DNA from: Phytophthora colocasiae
Taxonomy: Eukaryota; Oomycota; Peronosporomycetes; Peronosporales; Peronosporaceae
DNA length: 64,000 nt
Direction of reading: 5' to 3'
Assembly (NCBI GenBank): GCA_018806915.1
Contig: JAGKQI010000059.1
Location: 620,001 to 684,000, forward strand
The notes beneath the pieces were generated by a model. The model saw only the letters and a list, made by a program, of their open reading frames with translations. It did no database searches and had not been told where the DNA came from. Of this stretch, positions 43,501 to 53,238 are shown one piece after another (position 1 is the first letter of the stretch; each line of letters opens with the position of its first letter). Both the position numbers and the translations under genes were made by a program.

Positions 43501-43597
43501 CGGTCTTGATCGGCACAGCGACCCCTTGGCCCGAGGTGGAGGTGGCTCTGCGCTTCTTGGAGGGCGTCGAGTCCGAGAAAGACACGGAGGCGTCCAT
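40505..43597 (-). CDS. F-box / CDK-like kinase / cyclin fusion protein, copy A
   Basis: Eight exons, 43597-42635, 42563-42363, 42299-42179, 42111-41493, 41412-41354, 41284-41015, 40943-40762, 40693-40505, all GT..AG with consistent phase, give 867 residues. Order: charged low-complexity N-terminus; F-box (about 234-275, [20 protein letters not shown]); CDK-like kinase (about 282-600) with helix PYYMLRE in place of PSTAIRE, Lys in AMKK, and T-loop [17 protein letters not shown]; then cyclin N and C boxes ([27 protein letters not shown].., [11 protein letters not shown]). Catalytic positions are altered: HRN for HRD, KPKH for KPxN, DFA for DFG. A longer N-terminus from ATG 43759 is possible. 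It may be an SCF-linked regulator carrying its own cyclin. Copy B lies upstream on the same strand. Confidence 0.85.
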
Positions 43598-43964
43598 GCA
43601 GGGAGAGACTGGAGAGATCTCTCTCTCACTTCCCTCTCTTGACTTTTGTATGGGAATGCAGTGCCCGCGCTTCTTCAGGGCGAGCGGACAGTAGCGGCGA
43701 CAAACACTCTGGCAGTTTCGCCTAACCACTACTAGTATTCCATCTAATGTGGTCCACACACCGTGGTTTTAGAAATAAAAAGTGGAAGCAATAGGTGCTT
43801 TTCTCGGTGAAGCACTATGTATTTCATCGACGTAACTTGTTTTTCTTCTCTTTAGCATCGATGACGTTTTGTACGCTTTCAAGCAAATATTTTTATTATG
43901 CAGCAGTGGTTTTAAAAGAATCGATATCATATTCAAGTTATCAGAATCAAAAGGACCACTTCAA

Positions 43965-46499
43965 CTAAAAGGCCATTTTGAATAGCAACGGCGAAGGAAT
44001 GTTCGCCACTTCGCATTGCCCTGGCTTCGTAACCACCACACGGGAAATGTATGTTGATGGCGCACTCGAGAACAGTGTCTGGAGTTCCTCCATGCAGTCT
44101 TTCAAGTCTGACCAGTTGTACTGACTAGCGTTAGCCAGCTCTGTAGTCTGCAATCAACGTTAGAATACTGGAAAATAATACGAGCAAATAGCAATTGGCT
44201 TACCATTGATACTCCATCGATCGTGTAAATTGCCATGGACAGACAGCATGTGCTCAAAACTGAGGGTAAATACTGCGTAAACTGGTACTCTTGAAGTGCC
44301 AGTTCGAGCAGGTAGTGCGCCAGCATGGATGTCTTCTTTTGAATAGGAGGCAGCAAGCACTCATAGATGTTCAAGAAATCCAGCGCTGGACAGACGAAAT
44401 AGAATGCTGCACGTTAGTGACTCAGATATTTCCATCCTAGATGAAGATTACGTACCTGTTGGTATGAAGAGCTCGAAGCTAAGAGTGGTCAGCACTTTTT
44501 CTTCCATGTCTAGCACTTCACTTGACGTGTACATATTGGCGGAGCACAGTACAAGGTCATTTGCACCGATGTAGGACACATCTTCGCACTTGGAGGCGAT
44601 GTGTAAACAGGTCGCCCCAACGAGTTGTAGCTGCGACTTGTCCACCGCGATAGCGTTTAGATAGCGATCGGTATAGTTGACAGCCAGGAAAACTGTTCTG
44701 GGGCTCATCTCGAAAGCATCAATCACTACAATAAATGCAGTAAGCCAAGGAAACCATAAGTAAGATCTATCCGCAACGAAATCAGTACTACAAGGCCACT
44801 TACCTTCTATCATCCAGTCGACGAGCATGCCTCGATGCGAGGGGTTCCACATTTTTTCAATGCCAGAACAACTACACACAAACACTTAGTTAGGAAAAAA
44901 AACGAACGAATTACATCCACGCAAAACGCTCCTGTACGTACCACGACAAGTCGGTCTCTTTCCGACTCTTTAACTGCATTTGACGCATATTCGAGTGGAA
45001 TAGTTCGGCATGCTCCGGAGTAGGACTCGTCCACAATTGACTCACTGTTTGCCACATTTGATCGAGGCAACTTTGAAGAGTGATTGGCAAAAGTGATGGT
45101 GTAGACAAAAAATACGGGTGGTGAAGAGCTTGCTCCGCCGTAATTCTTTCATCCGGATTGTAAGTGAGCAGCTTCTTCAGTAGGTCCATACCGATACTCG
45201 AGAGTTGTGGGATCCTGCTGGCTAAAACGTTGTGCTCCCAGTGCGGAAACTCAACGTCGTGATTTGGCAACGAGGCAAAGGCTGGCCACATTTCGGGTGT
45301 GGGTGTCGACAGCTTGCTGAATATCTGAAATAACTGGTCGATTTCTGAATCACCCGTGAACAGCGCTTCACCTTGGGCCATTTCAGCGAAGATACATCCA
45401 ACAGACCACATGTCCACAGCCGAAGAGTATTTATCCACTCCCATTAGGATCTCCGGGGCACGGTACCAGAGCGTTATCACCTCTGCGGTGTAAGCTTGGC
45501 TTGTAATTCCTGTCGCTCGAACCAGCGCAAAGTCAGAGATTTGTAGCGCGGCATCACCTGTGACGGGCAAATAGCATGATTTAACGGGTTAGTGATTGAT
45601 CTTTGTACTGGTAAGCATAATACCCACTGAGATTTTCTAGGTCCGATGTTGTAACGAGCAAGTGCTTCGGCTTGAGGTTGCGATGTAAAACTCCAAGACG
45701 ATGGCTGTACGCAACAGCATCGAGTAGTTGATACAGAAGCTTGCGAATCTACACAGCGACCCAAAACATACTACGCTTGAGTCGTTTTCAATACAAAGTA
45801 CGTAGAAATACTTCGAAATAATACATACCGCTGTCTCCGGAAGAGCTCGACCGTCATCCGTAGGATATATCATCGTGGCAAGGGTTTCGTCGACGTAAGG
45901 AAAGAACAAGTGAAGCTTGTTGTTGCTTAGACTGACCAACTCCAGTGGTGTAATGTGGTCGTGCTTCATTCCCTTGAGCACCGCTATTTCGCGAATCATA
46001 TAGTACGGCACTCCTTCCCCCTAGAAGACAACAACAGCACAAATCAGTCCTAGTGTTGCCATTCATCAAAACGTAACACTCTTACATCGGGGTACACTTG
46101 AGCTCTCTTCATCGCCAGAATCTTGCCGGTAGATCGCTCAATACACTTGAAACATTCGCCTTCAGTCCCTTTGCACTTGAACCCCAAATTTTTGAAATTG
46201 ACCCAGTTCACAGATCCGTCGGGGTTCAAACTCTGCAGTGACTGGTATAGCGACGGTGAATCGATCAGCTCGTGCCATTTCTTCGATACTGCCGCCATTT
46301 CACTCAGGTCCTCGATCGTGACGAGGAAGGAGAAAATCTCCAAAAGGATCGCATCGGCCTCCTCGTCACAGTCGTCCAGAACAAGTACAAGATCCTCGTC
46401 TCCGCTATCCGCTGCATGGTTGCCAGCAGCAGCCGAGGAGCGTCGTAGCGCTTCGAGCACGCGGTTCGCACCCAGTGGAGTCTGAAGACTAGATAACAT
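43965..46499 (-). CDS. F-box / CDK-like kinase / cyclin fusion protein, copy B
   Basis: Tandem paralog of copy A, 681 residues from eight exons: 46499-46086, 46020-45829, 45748-45628, 45557-44942, 44871-44804, 44725-44456, 44385-44204, 44147-43965. All intron positions and phases match copy A. The N-terminal low-complexity part is shorter. F-box about 51-92 (EIFSFLVTIEDLSEMAAVSK); kinase about 100-400 with PYYMIRE, AMKR, T-loop AYTAEVITLWYRAPEIL; cyclin boxes about 450-681 (GMLVDWMIEG, YLNAIAVDKSQLQLVGATC). It has the same HRN, KPKH and DFA substitutions. Intact. The two genes end and begin about 370 bp apart, consistent with an old local duplication. Confidence 0.85.
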
Positions 46500-46885
46500 C
46501 TTGTTGATCTTCCGCGCTAAAAGTGTTGTGAGGCTTCGCGAATTGTACCCAGCCACTTCAACCCAACAAGGTATACTAATATATTAAATGCATCAAAGTG
46601 GCTGAAGCATGCACATATTAAATTGCATGACTACTGTATATAACTCTACGAATAGGGTGAATGAAGCAGGTAAAATCAAGCACTCAAAGCTTCTCGTTCA
46701 AAGCACCAGAACAAGAAGATCATTTAAAATATGTTTTTTTTTATCTGATCCATCGTATGCTCGCATTTACGTAATCCACACCAAAAATCTCTTGGAAAGA
46801 TACGTGTCACCATCAAGGCACAGCTCACAATTCAAGTAGCTGTTCAAGGCTCAAGTCTCTCTTCTTGTCCCCGTTATAATACACT

Positions 46886-49669
46886 ATGGCATCTGGCCAC
46901 GCCACCGTCAAGGCCGTCCTGTCGGGCGACACGCTGGTGCTCATTGGTGCAGCCACCAATGGGCCCCCTCCAGAGCTCATGCTCACACTTTCGTCCCTCC
47001 AAGCGCCTCGATTGGCTCGTTCCCCTGAACAGAGCAACGAACCCTACGCTTGGGCCAGTCGTGAGCACCTCCGCAAGCTCTGTATTGGCAAGCAGGTGCG
47101 CTTTAAAGTGGAGTACCGAGTACCTGCAATTAACCGGGACTTCGGCTCCGTTTGGCTGCCTGCCAACAGCAGAGGCGTCGAGGAGAACTTGTGTGTCATC
47201 CAGGCTCGCACAGGGTACGCAAGGGTCAAGACATTGGATCAGTCCAGAGACGGCGTGTGTGTGGACCACGAGAAGATGCTGCAACAGGAACAAGTAGCCA
47301 TCAACGAGAAGAAGGGAATGTACGCAGACGCCGATGCAGAATCCAACGCGACGGTGCAGTGGCATGGAGCTGATGCAGAAGCTTTGGTGCGGGAATTCAA
47401 GGGAAAATTGGTGCCGGCCATTGTGGAGTCGGTGCGAGACGGAGCTTCTCTTCGTGTCATCCTTAAACCGTCACTGCAACTTGTCAACTTCGGGTTGGCT
47501 GGCGTGCAGTGTCCTAGAATCAACCCGCCTGTTAACGCAGCAGCAACCGAGGAGAAAGAAGGAGAAGCAACGCCCCCACCCGCTCCAGTGGGTCCTGCAC
47601 CTCACGCACGGGAGGCAAAGCACTTTACGGAAGTGCGTCTTCTTCACCGTGACGTGGAGCTGAAGCTGGAAGGTGTGGATAAGTATGGCAACCTGTACGG
47701 TAGTGTCGTTCACCCGTCCGGACGCAACATCAGTGTTGAGCTGCTGAAGAGCGGACTTGGGCGTATGGCTGACTGGAGTTCGGCTTTTACCAGTGCTTCG
47801 GCACGTGCCACTATGCGCACAGCTGAAAAGGAGGCCAAGCAACAGAAGTTGCGAGTGTGGAGAGAGTACGAGGCGCCCGTGCTGCAATCTGCTAAGCACC
47901 TGACTGGCACCGTCGTGGAGGTTATTAGTGGCGACTGCCTGGTTGTCTACGTGCCCGATGCTGCTACTCCGGAAGAGCAGGAGAAGCGGATCTACTTGAG
48001 TTCTCTACGTGCCCCGCGTCTGGGTAACGCTCGTCGCAACGAGCCCAACGCCCCGTACGCTGGTGAAGCCAAGGAGTTCCTGCGCAACCGTGCTATTGCC
48101 AAGACTGTCCACATTGAGGTCGAGTACGAGAAGCCTAGTCCGTCGGGCCAGGGCGATGTCATGACCTTTGCATCCGTGTTCCTGGAGCCGTCGGCCAACG
48201 CACTGAAGAAGAACCCACAGGCCAAGGGCGCTAACCTTGCTGTCGACGTTGTGGCTGCTGGTTTGGCTGAAGTGGTGCGACACCGTCCCGACGAGGAGAA
48301 GAGTGAGCACTATGATGACCTCGTGACGGCTGAGACGAAGGCCCAGACACAGAAGAAGAACTTGCATTCGAACAAGGAGGCCCCTTCCACGGAGCGTCGT
48401 GTGACCGACCTGTGCTTCGATGCCACCAAGGCCAAGCAATTCCTGCCCTTCTTGACGCGTGAGCGCTCGACCCGCGCTGTGGTGGAACACGTGTACTCGG
48501 CTACTCGCGTAAAACTTTTCGTCCCCAAGGAGAACTGTCTGATTAACTTCGTGGTTGCCGGCGTCAAGTGCCCGCAGCCTGCTCGCCACGGTGCTCAGGG
48601 TGTGATCATCCAACCTGCCGAACCCCTTGGCGAGGAGGCCAAGCTGTTCACCAAGCGCAGTGTTATGCAGCGCGAGGTGATGGTGGAGATCGAGGATATG
48701 GACCGTGGAGGTAACGCCTTCGGCCCCCTGTTTGTTGTGCCCAACGGCGGTGGAAAGCCCCTGCGCGATGACCAGCACAACTTCGGTGTGCGTCTCCTGG
48801 AGGAAGGCCTGGCTTGGGTCGACTCGTTCAGCGTAGAGCGTACTGCTCTTGGCAACGTCCTTCAGCGCGCTGAAGAGCGTGCAAAGGCGCAAAAGAAGAA
48901 GTATTGGGCTACGCATGACGCACAGGCCGCGGCCAAGGCCGTCCAGGCGAAGCAGGTCAAGACGAAGGACGATGTGATCCCTCGTGTCAAGCTCTCCGAG
49001 ATTGTCAACGGCGCGCACTTCTACATTCAAAACGTGGGTGACCGCAACTGTGCCGCTGTGGAGGAGAAGATGAAGGCGTTCACCCGCACTCATGGTCTTG
49101 CTGGCAAAACCTTCGAGGTGCGTCGGAATGCCGTGTGTGCTGCACTGTTCGACGACGGCAATGGCTCTGCTTGGAACCGTGCTAAGGTCGAGTACGTTCA
49201 CCCGGATGGCTCTGCTCGTGTCCGCTTCCTCGACTACGGTAACGAGGCCACGGTGAAGGCCAACCACCTACGTCCTCTTGACGCGGACGTCCTGCAATTC
49301 CCGCCTCAGGCCAAGGAGGCCGCCTTTGCTTGGATTAAGCCGCTGGCGGCTACGGAAGAGTTCGGTTCTGATGCTGCCATGCGCCTCGGCGAAGTCGCGT
49401 GGGGCAAGACTCTATCGTGTCGCATTCATAACACCGACGATCACGGTCGCATGCAGGTTTCCCTCTACCTGCCGGATGGAAAGAGCGTCGCTGAGAACCT
49501 CGTGGAGGCTGGTCTGCTACGCACGGACCGCAAGGCTCTACGATCTTTCTTGCCTTACCAGAAGCCTGTTGTTGACGGCCTTCTCAACGCACAGGAGACG
49601 GCCAAGAAGCAGCGCCGCAGCCTGTGGCAGTACGGAGACATTGAGTCTGACGACGAGCATGGCCTGTAA
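46886..49669 (+). CDS. SND1: Tudor-SN (staphylococcal nuclease and tudor domain protein, SND1)
   Basis: Single exon of 927 codons; animal SND1 is about 910. Four staphylococcal-nuclease-like repeats (about 5-140, 165-315, 325-485, 515-665), each with the VLSGDTLVL-type opening and LLKSGLG/GLA-type closing, then a Tudor domain (about 700-800, VRFLDYGNEATVKANHLRPL) embedded in a fifth partial SN fold. The family binds structured and hyperedited RNA, takes part in RNA silencing and stress granules, and can cut inosine-containing RNA. ATG 46886 gives MASGHATVKAVLSGD, the usual start of the first SN fold. Codon use is GC-rich and regular, as in a highly expressed gene. Confidence 0.95.
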   Translation: MASGHATVKAVLSGDTLVLIGAATNGPPPELMLTLSSLQAPRLARSPEQSNEPYAWASREHLRKLCIGKQVRFKVEYRVPAINRDFGSVWLPANSRGVEENLCVIQARTGYARVKTLDQSRDGVCVDHEKMLQQEQVAINEKKGMYADADAESNATVQWHGADAEALVREFKGKLVPAIVESVRDGASLRVILKPSLQLVNFGLAGVQCPRINPPVNAAATEEKEGEATPPPAPVGPAPHAREAKHFTEVRLLHRDVELKLEGVDKYGNLYGSVVHPSGRNISVELLKSGLGRMADWSSAFTSASARATMRTAEKEAKQQKLRVWREYEAPVLQSAKHLTGTVVEVISGDCLVVYVPDAATPEEQEKRIYLSSLRAPRLGNARRNEPNAPYAGEAKEFLRNRAIAKTVHIEVEYEKPSPSGQGDVMTFASVFLEPSANALKKNPQAKGANLAVDVVAAGLAEVVRHRPDEEKSEHYDDLVTAETKAQTQKKNLHSNKEAPSTERRVTDLCFDATKAKQFLPFLTRERSTRAVVEHVYSATRVKLFVPKENCLINFVVAGVKCPQPARHGAQGVIIQPAEPLGEEAKLFTKRSVMQREVMVEIEDMDRGGNAFGPLFVVPNGGGKPLRDDQHNFGVRLLEEGLAWVDSFSVERTALGNVLQRAEERAKAQKKKYWATHDAQAAAKAVQAKQVKTKDDVIPRVKLSEIVNGAHFYIQNVGDRNCAAVEEKMKAFTRTHGLAGKTFEVRRNAVCAALFDDGNGSAWNRAKVEYVHPDGSARVRFLDYGNEATVKANHLRPLDADVLQFPPQAKEAAFAWIKPLAATEEFGSDAAMRLGEVAWGKTLSCRIHNTDDHGRMQVSLYLPDGKSVAENLVEAGLLRTDRKALRSFLPYQKPVVDGLLNAQETAKKQRRSLWQYGDIESDDEHGL

Positions 49670-49809
49670 ATTGCAACCTCAACAGACAAACCATAGGAAC
49701 TCAATAGCACTTTCAACTCAACTCAACGTAAAAATGTAAAGAAACCTAAGAAAGTGAAAACGTCCTTCGATGTAGTAGATCGATTGTGGCTGACCTGGTC
49801 TGTTGCACT

Positions 49810-51678
49810 TTACTCGAGTGCAGGCATATCGTCGAATTCCTCAGCCTCCGCTTTGAGTTTCTCCTGCTTCTCCAGTTCCTTGTTCTTGGCTTGCAGGCGA
49901 TCGAATATCTTCTCCTTGTAGAGCTTCTTCTCATCCTCTTTGTATTTGGCCGCGTACTTGTTCAGCAACGCCTATCACAAAAGCAATTAACAAATGTAAG
50001 ATACATACATCCACAACATAAGCTATAGAAAATTTTGAGCAATACGTACGTGGCTTCGTTTGAGATCGGCCTGTGCATGTAGCATCTTGCGGTCATTGGC
50101 ATCCCCAATAAGTTCCATAGCCTTCTCTAAACTTTTTTCGGCCTCAGTTACATACTCGTAGCCTTTGTCGACAATCCAGAACTCTCCTTTCTTCTCCTTC
50201 TCCAGTTCAGCCTTGAGTTTCTCGGTAAATACGAGACCTCGGCGGAAATGCCCTTTGCCATTCGTCGAGTCAAGAAGAATAGCCTGCGGAAGCCAACAAA
50301 GTCAGAAGAAAATTATGTGAAGGAGCACATTTTCATGGAATAAAGAGCTACCTGGTCGCAATCCCAAAGCGCGTCCTCAATCTTCATGAGCTTAATCTTA
50401 CACAGCGCTCGGTTGAGGTAGAGCACAAGTTTTACTTTGTTAACCTTGTCCTTGTCCTCTTCTGGCACGAAATTTTCCCACTCTTCCTTCGCGTAGAAGA
50501 TGTGCACGAAACCCTAAAGCAAAAAAAAACAAAAGACTGACATGAGCACAAGTAACTATTCGGTACAAAGGTAACGTCGTCGTAACCGTACGGAGTCATA
50601 ACACTTTTGCGCCTGATCATAATCCTTCTTGGCGATCAGCGCATTGCCTTTCTCCTTCTGCTCCAAAGCACTTGCAATGCGTTCATCTGCAATAACTATC
50701 AACCCACTATCCATAACGTTTCAGAAATTTGAGCATACATACCAACAGTTGGTGGTGGGTTTTCTTCCATCATCTTCTTGTCCTCCTCATGCTGTTTCTT
50801 GCGGGATTCCGCGAGCTCAGCTTGCGTCGGGAAGCGGGGCAGTGGATCCTACTCAAAAATCATATTATTGTCAGCCTTTGGAATCCTTAACACATCCACC
50901 AGTAGCGGAAATCTACCTTGAAACTCATCAGCTCGATTTCAAAGTCGAGTGTTTCATCCGGTTCCACCTTGGGTGCAAAACCTTCGTGGCCGTATCCATA
51001 TTCGGGTGCAATGACGAAGCGAGCGATCTCGCCCACGTTCATCGTAGCCACGCCAATATCCCAGCCTTTGATTACCTTCTCTACAATTAACAAAACACAT
51101 TTAGTAATTAACAGCATTTCTAAGCGACTTCGACCGTACCTCTCCCCAACTGGAACTCGAACGGATCATCAGTGCCGCCCACGTGTTTGCCATCGATAAT
51201 GTCACGTCTACAAACATAAAGAATTATCAACACTTCGTATAAAATAATACAATAGAAATAAAGCTATCTCACGTCGTATCGAAAATGGATCCATCCATGA
51301 GTCTCCCCACATACTGCACGAACGTGGGGCAACCCTCCTCCAGCCTTTGCTTCCCGTTCAGTTCGCCTTCTTTAAGAATCTGCCAAGCAATAGTAAATAA
51401 TAAATTATTTTATTTCCTAACTATAGATATATTTGACTTACTTTCTTGAGTACGCCACCATCAGCCGTAGGCGAAATATCCACGAAACCTTGGTCTCTAC
51501 AGAACTCGTTGGCGTCCGGGTCGAAAAAGGCCTTAGTCACGCGCGCGCAGTGCGTACAAAGCTTCTGCGGATTGGCCACTAGCCCCACACCGCGACCACC
51601 ACATTCAACGCAACGCGGTAGGTCGGTAGCGCTGACGCTAGAGCGTTGTAGCTGCTCCTCAGGTTCCGAATCCGACAT
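49810..51678 (-). CDS. FKBP-TPR peptidyl-prolyl isomerase with N-terminal zinc ribbon
   Basis: Nine exons, 51678-51442, 51379-51273, 51207-51140, 51080-50917, 50848-50743, 50686-50592, 50513-50352, 50283-50050, 49971-49810, give 444 residues. N-terminus: CxxC..CxxC module (C23, C26, C41, C44). FKBP domain about 85-190 with VQYVGRLMDGSIFDTT, VIKGWDIGVATMNVGE, FVIAPEYGYG and FEIELMSF, i.e. the rotamase pocket is conserved. Three TPR motifs (about 230-400) of the Hsp90-binding type (KGNALIAKKDYDQA; LNRALCKIKLM), then a charged coiled tail ending MPALE. Immunophilins of this type are Hsp90 co-chaperones in the cytosol. All splice sites are GT..AG and every join keeps the frame. Confidence 0.92.
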
Positions 51679-52137
51679 TTGGGAAGAGAATGAATGAATT
51701 TGGTCCAACTTGTATCATGGATACACCATAATCTATTGTTATTTTTTAGCGTCCGACCGAAGTCTAGAGCACGCTGAGATGCGAATCTAAAGCTGAAACT
51801 CGGTACACATGTAGAAGACCTTCAGGTGTGTCTGGTAGATGTAAGAAGAAGACGAGGCCGCGCATACAGCGCGACCAGGACACGCGAATACACAAAATGA
51901 AGGGACCAAATCACATTTCGCGTCGGATTCCGATGCGAATTCGCGATTAAATCCCTCCACATTCGCAGGGCCAATCAAATTCCTTACATTGTTTATGGTA
52001 GTACCACAAATAGACCCGCCACAAATAAAATATGCTCTGATTCAGAGCAAGGATTTCGTCCATCTCTTTCTCAAAAGCATTATGCAAATGGTATAAAAAT
52101 TAGTACCTTAACGAGTAGTTACTGTAAAAAAGCAATA
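51679..52137. other. Intergenic, no gene seen
   Basis: Upstream of the FKBP gene. The frame at 51787-51978 is short and unconvincing. Confidence 0.5.
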
Positions 52138-52667
52138 CCGTAATATCGGTGTCAAGTGTCACCCCCTGGTGCCAACAAATCCAATGATAGGGATAAACTC
52201 AAGGTGCAGTGTAGAGATAAGAGAAACCCGCCGCAGCTGTTTGCAAGTCGTACAACGATGCAACTTCCAACTCCAGCATTGTATTGTACTCTGCAGAAGT
52301 GAAGACACCGGTAGTTTATTACTAGGAATATTAAAGCTACCAGAGATAGAAAATAGGACATGGTAATAACGACGCGCATGGCAGGTTTCATACATGCAAA
52401 GCGCAGCAGCCTTGAATGCAAAAGTCTCAGACTTTAGCCTTGGTTTCCAACCGTCTCCTCACCACCATTTCACCCTGTTCAGTGAACAGTGTTCACTTCT
52501 CTGCTCTTCGGTTGTTCGGACTATGCGACTGGCTTCAAAAATACTGAGGGGTGACACTTGACAAAGCGGAGCAAATCCTACTTGGCTGTTGCGCTATCAG
52601 GTCTGTGATTGGCTAGAATAGGGGGGTGACAGTTAACAAAAGCGGGCACTTGACACCGATATTACGG
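52138..52667. mobile_element. 530-bp MITE
   Basis: Terminal inverted repeats CCGTAATATCGGTGTCAAGTG (left, first bases) and their exact complement at the right end, flanked by TA on both sides (52136-52137 and 52668-52669). Near 52548-52568 the internal GGGGTGACACTTGACAAAG repeats the subterminal sequence in inverse orientation. No transposase. TA flanks suggest a mariner-type or related non-autonomous element. Confidence 0.75.
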
Positions 52668-52944
52668 TAGTTTACGCGTACATCAAATTTATGAAAGTTG
52701 GAATTTCTGAAACATGACACCCCTCCTCCCCCTTTTCTTCCATCCCAAGCGTTCATTTCGAAATCTCGATCAGAATCCGGCAAGTTGACAGGTATGCGTA
52801 TACTGTACGACGCTGCTGCGTACTAATGAGCGTGCCATGACATGACAGGTTTGGTGTGGTGTTATTAAGGCCGAATTGCAGTGAGTGACAGCGAGCCTGA
52901 GCGCCAGGTTCAATCCAGCAGCTCGTGGGTTGATCTCCTGAGAT

Positions 52945-53238
52945 GTGCACAACATGGTGGCCAAGTTGAGGGAGAAACGTCGAGGAAAAAAGACAACCGA
53001 AGAGCGCCTCGAAGATGTTCTACCAGAGGTGTGCGAGAGTCGTGGTAATCGAGCGACCTTGCTTGTGGATGACAGCAAAACGGCGCAGACGACCACGCTT
53101 CAAACAAGACAGATGCGGCGCTGGTCCAAGGCGTTCCCTGAAGTTCTGCTCATTGCCGCCACGCACAATACGAACGAGTCGCGCTACAAGCTGTCTTCGT
53201 TTATGGTAAACGATGTATACGGCCATGTAAGTGAATGA
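52945..53238 (+). pseudogene. MULE/FAR1-like transposase fragment
   Basis: 97 codons. A basic N-terminal part leads into LLIAATHNTNESRYKLSSFMVNDVYGH, which fits the start of the MULE transposase core as found in FAR1/ZSWIM-type proteins (DATHGTN..KLFSF). The catalytic Asp of the DATH motif is Ala here, and the rest of the DDE domain is missing. Relic. Confidence 0.6.

Noticed and set aside
48005..49267. 420-codon minus-strand frame
   Set aside because: Shadow of Tudor-SN; the long antisense frame arises from its GC-rich third positions.
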